Shown here: positions 1 through 10,646 of the stretch, piece after piece
Layout: every line of letters starts with the position of its first letter
How positions within the stretch are numbered: the stretch's first letter is position 1
DNA from: Canna indica
Lineage: Eukaryota; Streptophyta; Magnoliopsida; Zingiberales; Cannaceae
Assembly: GCA_034359265.1 (NCBI GenBank)
Contig: CP136898.1
Location: forward strand, 52,999,501 to 53,063,500
Reading direction: 5' to 3'
Length of the DNA: 64,000 nt
The notes under the pieces: model-generated
What the model was told of the DNA's origin: nothing
Seen by the model: the letters and a program-made list of their open reading frames with translations, nothing else
Database searches by the model: none
Program-made: the position numbers and the translations under genes

Positions 1-705
1 TTTAACATGCAATTCTAATCATGAGTATTGAGACATTTTTTAAGCTTAAGCATTGAGGTATAACCCTAAGATTATGAATTTATCAAAGTTATACCTTATT
101 CATGATAATTTGCCAAACTAATCTTTTTCTTCCTAATTAGCCTTCCATTTTCAATAACTTGCAAGTATACTTTATTAATGTTAATCAAATCTTATCTACT
201 AGCAAGTTATCATACTAAATAGCAAGGTGAAATAGAAATCTTCATTTGGGTATTTCAACCTAAGCTAGACAGTGGACAAATTCATTTTAAGTAAAATCAT
301 CAGGAAACCAAAACGAATAGAGAGATATCAACATATGAAATTTGAAACATAATATCTCCTACCCTTCCTATTGGTTGAAAACCGAAAGCCATAATTAGCC
401 TACGATTTAAAATCGCAAGGTCGCATGAGCCCATTACAAGCTACATAGGTCTCGGAAGAGAGCGAAAAATAAAAAAAATAAAAAATCATTTCCAAAGAAC
501 TCTTTTACAAGAGGGGGGAAAACAACTCAAATTAGACATGTATCATAACTCCAACTTAAATAAAACAAACCAAAATAAGGAGATGATACAAAGTATACCT
601 TAGATGCCAATTTTTCATACCTGTGGCACCATGATGGATTGAAGTTGCAACCAAAGAATGATACTTCATTTAAGTTCATGGTCAACTTCAACTCTTCACT
701 TCTCT

Positions 706-2093
706 TTACCCTTGTGTGGTAGCTCCCCCTACAAGAGAAGATGAGACTTTTGGTACCCAAATGGCTTTGGGTCCTTGGGGGTGAGTTGGCCTAGGAATCC
801 TAAGTGTCTTAACTACACTTGGATTTTTCTTGAATGCACAATCATAAATAGCATGGCCAAAAATACCACAACAAAAATAATTTCCATTAAATTTCTTTTT
901 GTTTTTGCTATGGACATGAGATTTATTATTAGAATGTTTGTCATGTGAAACATGATGAGTATGAGCATTCTTGGAAACATCATTCCTCTTCTTATGATCA
1001 TGAGGTTTAAAAGTGGAATGCCTAACATGAGAATAATGATGAACATTGGCATTCTTTACATAGGCATTTTTTATTCTAGTGTTTTTAGGAGATGAAGCAT
1101 TTTGTAATTCATTTACTTTCTTATTCAAGAAAGTAATTTTACTTTTCAATTCATTCATGGACTTATGCAATGCATGTAATTGAGATTTTAACATGCAATT
1201 CTCATTTTCTAAATTGTTATTTTTAAGCTTCAAATCCTTAAGCTCAAGTTCTACATTATCATGGCATGAATCAAATGACTTAGATTTCAATTTTTCATTT
1301 TCTAGTTTGGATTCATGCAAATGAGAATTAGCATCTTATTTTTCTTATCTTTTCTAACAAGCAAGACATACATTTTTTGACATTCATCAACTAGTTCTTC
1401 ATATGACATATTGAATGAACTAGAAGAGCTGGTACTAACATTATCATTATTATGACTAGAAGGGAAAGAGTGTACATCATCATTGGTACGCATGAGATGA
1501 ACTTTTGAAGTAGCTTCATAGTCATTGCTAGATGGTGCTTCAAATGAGTGAGAGGTGGAGGTGGAAGCACTTGCCCTCCTCCTTGCTTTGTTCTTCATGC
1601 TTGGACAATTTTTCTTCACATGCCCATTTTCTTTGCAAGCATGACAAATTACTTTTCTTTTTCGGCTCTTGGAGCTACTTCTTTGACTAGAAGAGCTATG
1701 GGCATCAAAACAAGATTAGGGGTAGGTGAATGACCATTGTCATCACTACCTTCATTAAATGTACCAATTTCTTTCGGTTTTAGCATAATCCTATAAAACA
1801 TTCAAACTAGCCCATAAATCATGAGCCGAAGAGCAATGCATAACTTTATCTAGGATGTCATTTGGTAATGTGCAAAGTATACAATTCATGGCATCTCCAT
1901 TTTACTTAAACATTTTCTTGTCAAATTCACTCCAAGCATGCATATCAACCTTAGGTTCAATGAATTCCCAATGTAACTTGTTAAAGATACCAAGACCTTT
2001 AGTCTTCAAATAAGTGCACATCCTATATTTCCAAAGACCAAAGTTCGAGTCATCGAACCTAGGGGGTGAAGACGCTACACACTCTGGTGCAAT
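706..2093 (-). pseudogene. Copia gag, element F, degenerate
   Basis: Remains of a Gag polyprotein, the structural protein that would form the virus-like particle. In order it shows the N-terminal motif ASSPPRFD..NFGLWK, a UBN2-like helical part (MHAWSEFDKKMFK), a Ser-rich linker, a CCHC zinc knuckle region (1540-1660), a Lys/Glu/Asn-rich coiled coil, a second knuckle (CCGIFGHAIYDC, near 850-890) and a C-terminal tail ending GGATTQG. The start codon seen in relatives (aaaATGgca) is ATT here, at 2091-2093, so the normal start is lost. Several stops and frameshifts follow, for example after FDKKMFK near 1902. Gag of element D is the closest copy in the window. Not functional. Confidence 0.85.
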
Positions 2094-2146
2094 TTTTCGG
2101 ATCAAGAGATGATGTAGAGGAGATGGTGAAATTTCAATCTACGACC

Positions 2147-2161
2147 CGCTCTGATACCAAT
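2147..2161 (-). other. Primer-binding site of element F
   Basis: On the minus strand the LTR end is followed by TTGGTATCAGAGC, complementary to the 3' end of plant initiator Met-tRNA. This is the usual priming site for plant copia elements and fixes the LTR boundary. Confidence 0.85.
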
Positions 2162-3680
2162 TGTAGTTGAAATTGCAACACTAGAGGAGGGGTGAATATT
2201 GTGTTTACTAAATTGATTAGCCTAAATTCGATTTTAATCATTTTCATAGATCATTTAGGCAATTTACGATTGAATGATTTGATGCGGAAGCGATGGATAA
2301 TTAAGCAATTGAACCAATCAGTAAATCAATGCAAACACGAGAATTTGTAGTGGTTCGGCCCCAATGCCTACTCCACTACCTAAGCACCCCGCATAGGATT
2401 TCCAAATTAGTTTTACTAGATTAATTTAGTTTCCCTTACGCAGAGGACCTTGACTCGAAGAGTCGCACTCTCGACCTAAGGCACTTCCACACCCGGAAGT
2501 CTCCGCCTTCTTACCGAGAGCACTCTTTCACCTTAACCCTAAGGGACAACTAAACTAATCCTAGGAAAATCTAAGTTTACACAAGTGGCTTTACACCTTC
2601 AAAACAAGGTAACCACTTTCACACAAGAAGACCTAACACCCGGTCTTCGTATAAACCCAAATCAAAGAAAAATAGTTCAAATAACAGATAAAAATTACAA
2701 TGAAAAGAGCTTAGAAATAAAACTAAGATTAAATGCTCTTTTCAATTCTTCAGAACCTTCAACTCACCCAGTCATAGAGCTCGAATCAATTCCTGAGTTG
2801 AGGCAGCAGTTGGTGCTTGAGAAAATGTTCACAAAAAGAGTAGAGCGCACTTAATCAATCTCTAGAAGGCTCAAATCTTCCTTTTAATTGCTCAATAAAA
2901 TTTGTAATCATCGAGGAAGAAGTTTAGAGAGGTTAGATGAATGATATTTATAGCCTCTCAAGGAAACGGTAGCTCGACGGATAGAAAACTATCCGTTGTA
3001 GACGCTCGATCGATTGGTCGGTCGATCGACCGATCAACCGCTTGGAGCGACCGCTTCCTGTTCTCTCTGTGCGGTCGATCGACGGGTCAACCGCCCAGAC
3101 TCAAACATGTGTTCCCTCAATCTGATCGACCCATCGGTCGACCGACGCAGGGGAAGCAGAGACGTGCGATCGCGCGATCCTCAATTCGGTCGACCGCTAG
3201 GGCTACTGCCCATTTCTGGCCTCTGTTGGTCGACCGAAGTAGCCACTGCCAGTTTTTGGCAATGTTCGGTCGACCGACCGATTGACCGAATTGGCTACTG
3301 CCAATTTCTTACACTCTTCGGTCGACCGACCGGTCGACCGAACAAAGACTGATATTGATTTTTTAGCCCTTTTTCTTGTGCGCTTCATTTTCAGGTTTCA
3401 GCTTTCAACGAGCATCAACTCGGAGAGCTTTTCATTTGATCTTTGGACTCATCCAATGTGACTTTTGTGCACTCATCGAGCTTCGAGAAATTTTCGCGAT
3501 GAACCCAAGCGCAATGATCAATGTCCTTCCAATTTTTGATTTCTTCCGATATTTTTGATCGAGGAGATCGAACGCTAATTGATATGGAACCTAAAAGGTA
3601 TTCTCAATGAAATCATTAGTCCCATATTTATTATCATCAAAATCGAGATTAAGACTAAGGTTGAAAACCTAAAACCAACA
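2162..3680 (-). repeat. 5' LTR of element F
   Basis: About 1519 bp, starting TGTTGGTTTTAGG and ending ..CTACA before the primer site. Read in transcription order it has a U3 with an array of GGTCGACC palindromes (3017-3340), a short hairpin (2975-2998), a TATA box (TATAAATA, 2945-2952) and the downstream box GTGGTTCGGCC..CCTACTCCAC that all copia LTRs in this window share in some form. Confidence 0.85.
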
Positions 3681-3763
3681 AACTTTACCTAAGGCATCAA
3701 GGTAGTTTGAAGTTGCAACCAAGGGAGGATTCATCATTCAAGTTAATGGTCAACCTCAACACT

Positions 3764-4342
3764 TCACGTTCCCTCTACAAGAGAACAAGAAACCTTCGGT
3801 ACCCAAATGACTTTGGGTCCTTGGGGGTGAGTTGGCCTAGGAATCCAAAGTGTCTTAGCAACTCTTGGATTTCTTTTAAATGCACAATCATGAATAGTAT
3901 GACCATATATACCACAACAAAAATAATTTCCTTGAGAACTTTTTCTTTTGGACATGAGGTTTAAAGGAAGAATGCTTGACATGAGAACGATGATGAACAT
4001 TAGCATTCTTTACATAAGCATTTATATTTCTAGAATTCTTAAAGGAAGATACCTTTGATAAATCATTGATTTTACTATTTAAGAATACAACCCCATTTTT
4101 CAAATTACTCATGGATTTGTGAATAACATGCAATTGAGATTTCAACATGTTATTTTCAATTTTCAATTTTTCATTCTCAATTTTGAAATCATTTTTCAAA
4201 TCATCATTCCTAAACTTCAATCTAGCTTTCAAATCCTCATTTTCATTTTTCAAAGCTTTAAACTCAAGTTCTAAATTATCATGGCATGAATCAAATGACT
4301 TAGACTTCAACTTTTCGTTTTCTTGTTTGAATTTATGCAAAT
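3764..4342 (-). pseudogene. Copia gag, element A, C-terminal segment
   Basis: Encodes the Lys/Glu/Asn-rich coiled coil (3888-4340), the second zinc knuckle (CCGIYGHTIHDC) and the tail HPQGPKVIWVPK. The 5' side is cut exactly by LINE C. The next upstream part of this gag is 24936-25423. The coiled coil and knuckle lie in different frames, so there is at least one frameshift near 3930. Confidence 0.85.
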
Positions 4343-4359
4343 AAGAATTAAGCCTTATA
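4343..4359. repeat. LINE C target-site duplication, left copy
   Basis: AAGAATTAAGCCTTATA, identical to 24919-24935. It lies immediately before the 5' end of LINE C. Long TSDs of this size are typical of L1-type target-primed integration. Confidence 0.9.
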
Positions 4360-4373
4360 GTTCGGCTCTCGTG

Positions 4374-4862
4374 ATGAAGGGCGACAACTTTTTGCCCTCT
4401 GGGGCGAAGTTTCTCGCCGATGCTCGTCGTCCGCCACCGGACCCTCCCGACGCCCTCAAAACGCCCCGATCGTCCCCTCCTCTCCCCTCCGCCTTGGTCT
4501 CTTCGGTTCCTGCTCCTATGGCTGTGCCCGAAGGTTCCCCTCCTGGTGACCCTAATCTTTGCTCATCTCCGATGGTTGTTTCTGGTACTTCCCTTTCACC
4601 CCGGGTTTCCTTTGCTCCATTTACAAGTGATTTTAACATGGATTCCTCTGAAATTTTTGGTACTTCACAAAACTCTATTTTGACTCGTCCGATTTTGGAG
4701 GTTTTTGGCCATGATCCGATGATTTCGAAGGGCAATACGCCTTCTGTTTCTCACATGGTCTCAAATTTTTTGGCTATTTCTAAAAAAAATGGTAACCCTA
4801 AATCTAGGGTTTCCAAGTCTTCTTCGATTGTTTCTACTACTCAAGAAGGGTATCCTTACATC
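4374..4862 (+). pseudogene. LINE C ORF1, 5' part
   Basis: The first ATG after the TSD opens a Pro/Ser-rich, low-structure N-terminal region (ADARRPPPDPPDALK..). The frame is open up to the LTR of element D at 4863. The rest of ORF1 is at 12171-13927. Plant L1 ORF1 products are RNA-binding chaperones of the LINE particle. Confidence 0.75.
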
Positions 4863-6375
4863 TGTTGGCTTTAGGTTTTCAAGCTTAGTCTTAATCTCGG
4901 TTTTGATGGTTTTGATGATAACAAACATGAGACTAATGATTTCATTGAGAATATGTTTCAGGTTCTATATTAATTAGCGTTCGATGTCCTCGATCAAAAA
5001 TTTCAGAAGAAATTAGAAATCAAACGGACATTGATCGTCGCGCTCGGGTTCGTCGCGAAAGTTTCTCGAAGATAGACGAATGCACCAAAGTCCCATTGGA
5101 TGGGCTCAAAGATCACATGAAAGCTCTCTAAGATGATGCTCGTTGAAAGCCGGAACCTGGAGACAAAGCGCGGAAGAAAATAGGTTGAAAAATAAGTTTT
5201 AGCCTAAATTCGGTCGATCGGGCGGTCGACCGAATAGGGTAAGGTATTAAGCAGTAGCCTTATCGATCGACTAAACACTACCTAAAACAGGTAGTGGCTA
5301 CTTCGGTCGACCGGTCGATCAACTGACAGAGGTCTAAAATAGGCAGTAAGCCTAGCGGTCGATCGATCGGTCGACCGACCTAAGGATAGCCACAGCACAA
5401 AATACGTGGGTCGATCGAAAGTCGCGGATCGAGAAATTTTTGTCAAGCAGTCGACCCGTCGGTCGACCGGCCACAGGGAGAGGACCAGCGGTCGAATGAC
5501 CGATTGACCAACCATTCGACCGACCATTCGACCGGCTGCCTGCAATGGATAGAAATCTATCCGTTGAGCTGCTGTTTCTTCACGAGGGTATAAATACACC
5601 CTCATATACTTCATTTAACCTTCTTCTCCCTCTCTTATAGTTATCATTGAGCATTCTAAGGGAGATTTAAAGCCTTCGAAGGAGTAATCGCAGCGCGCTC
5701 CGTTCCTCTGTTGAGTTCTTCTTCAAGCGTCGTCTGCTCCTCAACTCGAGCTTCATCCCAATCTCTACTACTTGGCGAGTTAGAGGTTTTTGAATTATTA
5801 AAAAGTGCTTTAAATCTTGTTTTATATTGTAGCTCTTTTGATTGTATTTTATCCTTTTATTTGAACTATTTTTTATTTGAGTCTGCGAAGACCTTGTGTT
5901 AGGTCTGTTGTGTAGAAGTGGTATCCTTGGTGAAAAGGAGTAAAGCCACTTGTGTAAACTTAGTGTTTACTAGGATTAGTTTAGTTGTCCCTTAGGGTTG
6001 AGGTGGAAGAGTACTCTCTATAAGAAGGCGGTGACTTCCGGGTGTGGAAGTGCCTTAGGTCGAGAGTGCGTTTCTTCGGTGAAAAGTCCTCGTGTGTAAG
6101 GGAAACGTATATTAATCTAGTAAAACTAGTTTGGAAATCCTAAGCGGGGTGCTTAGGTAGTGGAGTAGGCATTGGGGCTGAACCACTATAAATTATGTGT
6201 TTGCATTGATTTATTATTGTGCTTAATTGCTTTATCATTTATAAGCTTCCGCATCTAATTGTCAAATTGCATATTGCCTAAATAATCTAACTAAACGTTT
6301 AAAATCAGATTTAGGCTAATTGAATTAGTAAACACACTATTCACCCCTCCCTCTAGTGTCGCCATTTCACCAACA
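4863..6375 (+). repeat. 5' LTR of element D
   Basis: Starts TGTTGGCTTTAGG and ends ..CCAACA. It has a palindrome array at 5208-5540, a hairpin at 5543-5566, TATAAATA at 5589-5596, and the shared box (reverse-complement form GGAGTAGGCATTGGGG..GAACCACTATA) at about 6160-6190. It has a counterpart at 10647-12170. Confidence 0.92.
5543..5596 (+). promoter_or_regulatory. LTR promoter of element D: hairpin plus TATA box
   Basis: A 10-bp stem (CAATGGATAG/CTATCCGTTG, 4-base loop, one G-T pair) sits 22 bp before TATAAATA. The same layout occurs in the 3' LTR (hairpin 11339-11362, TATA 11395-11402) and in the LTRs of F, A and E. The TATA box should position LTR transcription; the function of the hairpin is unknown. 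Confidence 0.7.
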
Positions 6376-6377
6376 TT

Positions 6378-6388
6378 TGGTATCAGAG
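6378..6388 (+). other. Primer-binding site of element D
   Basis: TGGTATCAGAG, two bases after the LTR end, complementary to the 3' end of initiator Met-tRNA. Confidence 0.88.
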
Positions 6389-6442
6389 TGGGTCATAGAT
6401 TGTGATTTCACTATTCCTTCTACAATTCGTCTCGATCTAAAA

Positions 6443-7458
6443 ATGGCTCTAGTGAGTGTAGCGTCTTCACCCCCTAGGTTCGATGCCTCTAACTTTGGTC
6501 TATGGAAATCTAGGATGTACACATTTCTAAAGACTCAAGGTTTTGGTGTCTTTAACATGTTACATTGAGAATTCATTAAACCTAAGGATGATATGCATGC
6601 TTGGAGTGAAATGGATAAGAAAATGTTTAAGTATAATGGAGATGCCATGAATTACATACTTAGCACATTACCAAATGGCATCCTAGATAAAGTCATGCAC
6701 TGTTCTTCGGCTTATGATTTATGGGCTAGTTTAAACCTTTTATACGATTATGCCAAAACCGAAGAGATTGGCACTTTTGATGAAGGTGGTGATGACAATG
6801 GTCACTCACCTACTACTGATCTTGGTTTTGATGCTCATAGCTCTTCTAGTCAAAGGAGTAGCTCCAAGAGCCGAAAAAGGAAAGTAGTGTGCCATGCATG
6901 CAAGGAAAAAGGGCATGTGAAGAAGAATTGCCCCACCATGAAAAACAAGGCAAAGAAGAGGTCAAAAGCTTCTACATCATCATCCCATTCAAATGAAGCA
7001 TCCTCTTGCAATGACTATGAAGCTAGTTCAAAAGTTTGCCTCATGAGTACCAATGGTGAGGTACACTCTTTCCCTTCTAGTCATAATATTGATAATGATA
7101 GTACTAGCTCTTCTAGTTCATTCAATATGCAAAATCTCATGTTAGGCATTGCATTTTTAAACCTCAAATTCAAAAAGAAAATATTTCACTTAAGAATGCT
7201 CATGACCATCATCCTTTTCATGTCAAACATTCTAAGGATAAATCTCATGTCCATAACAAAAACAAAAAGAAATGTAATGGACATTGCTTTTGTTCTGGTG
7301 TATTTGGGCATGCCATCCATGATTGCGCATTAAAGAGAAATCCAAGTGTTGCTAGGACACTTTGGATTCCTAAGCCCTCTAACCCCCAAGGACCCAAAGC
7401 TATTTGGGTACCAATGGTATCATGCTCTTTTGTAGGGGGAGGAACCACACAAGGGTGA
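6443..7458 (+). pseudogene. Copia gag, element D, nearly intact
   Basis: Starts at MALVSVASSPPRFD with the gag motif NFGLWKSRMYTFLK. One in-frame stop (6566-6568, after FNMLH) separates this from DMHAWSEMDKKMFK..IMHCSSAYDLWASLN-like sequence (frame 6593-7333). A first zinc knuckle, CHACKEKGHVKKNC (about 6889-6930), and a Ser-rich linker follow. The coiled coil seen in A and F is mostly deleted. After a frame change near 7130-7260 comes a second knuckle-like motif, CFCSGVFGHAIHDC, and the tail HPQ-like NPQGPKAIWVP ending at TGA 7456-7458. There is no protease or pol after it. Two knuckles flanking a coiled coil are characteristic of this family here. Confidence 0.85.
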
Positions 7459-10400
7459 AGAAATTGAAGGATTGAAGTTGACCTTGGATCTTAATGAGAA
7501 ATCTCCAAGAGGTTGCAACTTCAAATCACCTTTATGCCTTAGGTAAAGTTGGCATCAAAACTATTCAGGTATCATCTCCTATATCCCTTTGCTTTATCTA
7601 AGTTGGAGTTATGATTCATGCTTAAAATTGATTGATTTTCCCCGCTCTTAATATATTTCAAAAACGTTTTTGATTTTGGATTTCCCGATCTCTTCGGAGA
7701 CCCAGGTTGCCTGTAATGGGCCTAAGCGACCTTGCGGTTTTAAATCGTAGGCTAATTGTGGCTTTCGGTTTTCAACCAATAGGAAGGGTTGGAGATCATA
7801 TTTTTCATTTATTACTCTTGTGATCTCTTAAAATTCGTTTTGATATCCTTCTATTTGATTTTGAAACAAGTTTAGAACTATTTAGCAAAGTGAGCCTTTA
7901 TAATGATATTTTGATGCTTCTCTTTGCTTCTTAGTTTGGTTAGCTTGCTAAGTAGCTATATTTTCACTAAAATATTAGTGTAGTTTACTTGCAAGCTATG
8001 AGTATTATAGGAAGGCTAACTAAGAAGAAAAAGATTAGTTTGGTTAAATCATCATGAATAGGGTATAACCTTGGTAAATTCAAAATCTTAGTGTTATACC
8101 TCAATGTTTAAGCTTAAACGATGTCTCTATACTCATGATTAGATTTGCATGTTAACACACTTGAATTTTCATGAGTAGCTAGATTCTTAGTACTTAGGCA
8201 AATTTCATTGAATGAAACTTGCTCTAGGTTGATACTAGAGACCTTATCATTAAGTCCAAACTAGTTAAACATAGGTAGAGATCTTATTCCACGAATGCTT
8301 CATATCTTAGGATGTCTTAGATTCATTTAGATATCATGACAACCTTTTAAAAATGAATCTTAACTATCTAGCATAGGTTAAGGCTTTTAAATGGAACATT
8401 GCATTGAACCTTGCTATGTAGTAAGTTAGCTTGCTAAGTTGACATATTATTTCATTATGATACTAATGAAGTCTACTTGCAAGTTAAGAATTGGTAAACT
8501 ATGCTATCTAGAAGAAAATGAAAAAGGATATGAAAAGTTGGGCAAATTTTCAAGAAAAAGGTATGATTTTAATTTTTGCAAAAATCTTAGTAAAATAATT
8601 GAATTTTCATGCTTAAATGATTTCTCTATGCTCATGATTGATGTTGCATGATAAATATGTGAATTTTCATGAGTAGGAAAAATATTGATAACTTAGCTCA
8701 TTTCATAGTATCTTGATATTTGTGAAATTAAACTAGGTTAAAATTCTTCTTTAGAGACTTCATGTTAAGGTAAAAATGAAATGAACATGTTTAGATACAC
8801 ACATGACATGAGTCTAGATATTTAAAACTTGAAAATTCATGTCTAAATGAACAAATATAATTGGTATCTCACTTTTAGAGGACTTAAGTTTGAGAAGGTT
8901 TGACCCAAGTCAACAAATTGACTTGGACACTTGATTTTAAGTCCAAACTTCATAAATATGTTTAGAAGTAGGTATGACATGTTTCCAAGCACTTAGAGTG
9001 AAAAATTCATATGGATATGGATAAAATGACATAGAGGTGGTTTCATGAAAACATCTTTTGAACCAAGTTGACTCAAGTCAACAAGTTGACCTAAAGGTTT
9101 CATTTTTTATCCATATTTGAGAAACATGTTTAGATTTACTCATGTTAGGTATCCATATGTTTAAATTTGAAAAATCATGAGTAAATGTTAAGATTGAAAC
9201 TTAGCAAGTTTCATAAAAACTAGTTTAGTTTTGAATGAAACTACGCTAGGTTGATATCTTGACTTAAGAATATAATTTTCATCTCAAACTTGATATACAC
9301 TCTTTACATGACCATTATGTGGTATCATAAAAGTTTGAATGAAAACTAAGCATTCTTTGAAAATAACTAAAAAATTATGGAATTGTCATTTGTTTAACAA
9401 TTGGTATCACTAATTTCAGTTATTTCTATAGAAATATAGAAAAATTATTTTCAGACGATTCTTAAAAATACACATTCACCGAAAAATTTAGTTTTATCAG
9501 TAAAAATTTCAAAACATTTCATCAAGAATCTGATTTATAATGGAATTTTGAAGTTAGATTTCGAAAACTCAAAGTATCACTTATTTGAAATATCAATCTT
9601 TCTGATACTTTGATCTTTCTTCAAAAACTTCAAATGAAAACTCATGTATACCATTTGGATTCCATTTCTAATATCATTCACACTATTTCTTGAGTAAAAT
9701 CATTCCTAGAAATGATTTTGATATTTTGGATGATAGCTAGGATCCATTTGTTTACATGAAATCAATATAGGATGAAAAATGAACTTTGATTTTTAAATTT
9801 ATTTTGAGTTCAAACTTGATACATGCATTTCAAATGACCATTCAATAATTGGTATCAAAAATTTTCATCCAAAAATTGGTTTCAAAAATATTTGTCAAAA
9901 ATATGACTTTGTATAAACTTAAAAGTTTGATTATTTGAAAACTTTAAGTATAGGTTGACCTAAGTCAACAAAGTGAATCAAAAATCTCATTTTAAGCCCA
10001 AACTTAATTTGTCGACTTACATTATCTCATGTTTGATGTCTAGATGCCTAAATATGAGAAAACATGAGTAGATAGCAAAATTGAGACTTAGAATTTTCAT
10101 AGTTTTCATGCTTATTTCAAATGAAACCATGTGCTAAGTTTATATTTGGATCAAATTATTTCTTTTTCATTTCAAACTTCTAAAACATACTTTAAATGAT
10201 TAGATATTGGTATTTTCAAAGTTTGAATGAAATCAAAGAATTAATACTTAGCATTTTCATGTTTACATGCATATGTCAAATGAAACCATGCTAAGTTAAA
10301 TATTTGTTTTCCATCCCTTTGGTTGAGATTTTCATGTTTCATGAAAATAATCTTTGAAGTCTCAACTTCATGAAAAAATAATTGTGTTTTATCCCTTTGA

Positions 10401-10646
10401 TTAGATTGCCCTTTTTATTGCCTTTTTTGATTGATGTCAAAAGGGGGAGAAATGTATAGTTAAAATGGGGAGAAACATATAGGTAAAGGGGAGGAAAATA
10501 TAAGAAATCCATGCATATAGATAGGAGGAGTTTATTCTTATAGATATGCATGTTGATTGGGGGAGAAATCCCTAAGTTGATATCCTTATGCTTTAATGAT
10601 TATATATTTTCTAAAGGATGTTTGTCATCATCAAAAAGGGAGAGAT
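7459..10646 (+). other. Non-coding internal region of element D with polypurine tracts
   Basis: 3.2 kb with no credible ORF. It contains diverged repeats, e.g. GAAAC..GCTAGGTTGATA-like blocks near 8215, 9235 and 10130, and self-complementary AAGTCAACAA..TTGAC blocks near 8905, 9065 and 9955. The last 200 bp carry several polypurine tracts (GGGGGAGAAA-like near 10443, 10468, 10488 and 10558, then AAAAAGGGAGAGA directly before the LTR). Multiple polypurine tracts are a described Sirevirus feature. Confidence 0.75.

Larger units (their letters stand above)
1..3680 (-). mobile_element. Copia element F (Sirevirus-like, apparently gag-only), cut by left window edge
   Basis: A minus-strand LTR retrotransposon: 5' LTR (2162-3680), primer-binding site (about 2147-2161), degenerate gag (706-2093), then 3' non-coding DNA running off the left edge. 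The first ~530 bases match, in reverse complement, the post-gag non-coding region of element D around 7990-8150. F therefore belongs to the same family, which lacks a recognisable pol after gag. F sits inside element A: A's post-gag sequence resumes at 3681. The other LTR and its TSD lie outside the window, so the whole length and the lack of pol cannot be confirmed for this copy. Confidence 0.85.

Noticed and set aside
2145..2161. tRNA-like sequence next to LTRs
   Set aside because: Only the short complement of a Met-tRNA 3' end is present, i.e. a primer-binding site, with no cloverleaf around it.
3000..3345. CRISPR-like array of short palindromic repeats
   Set aside because: Repeats are degenerate, the spacers are related to each other, the sequence lies in LTRs of plant retrotransposons, and no cas genes exist.
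4355..4735. 126-aa ORF on the minus strand opposite LINE ORF1
   Set aside because: Shadow of the Pro/Ser-rich ORF1 frame; position and context (TSD, ORF1, DUF4283 downstream) support the plus strand.
5711..5902. 63-aa ORF starting MSSSSSVVCSSTRASSQ, repeated at 11507-11698
   Set aside because: Both copies lie at the same place in the two LTRs of D, just after TATA. It is repeated because LTRs are duplicates, and no family match is apparent.
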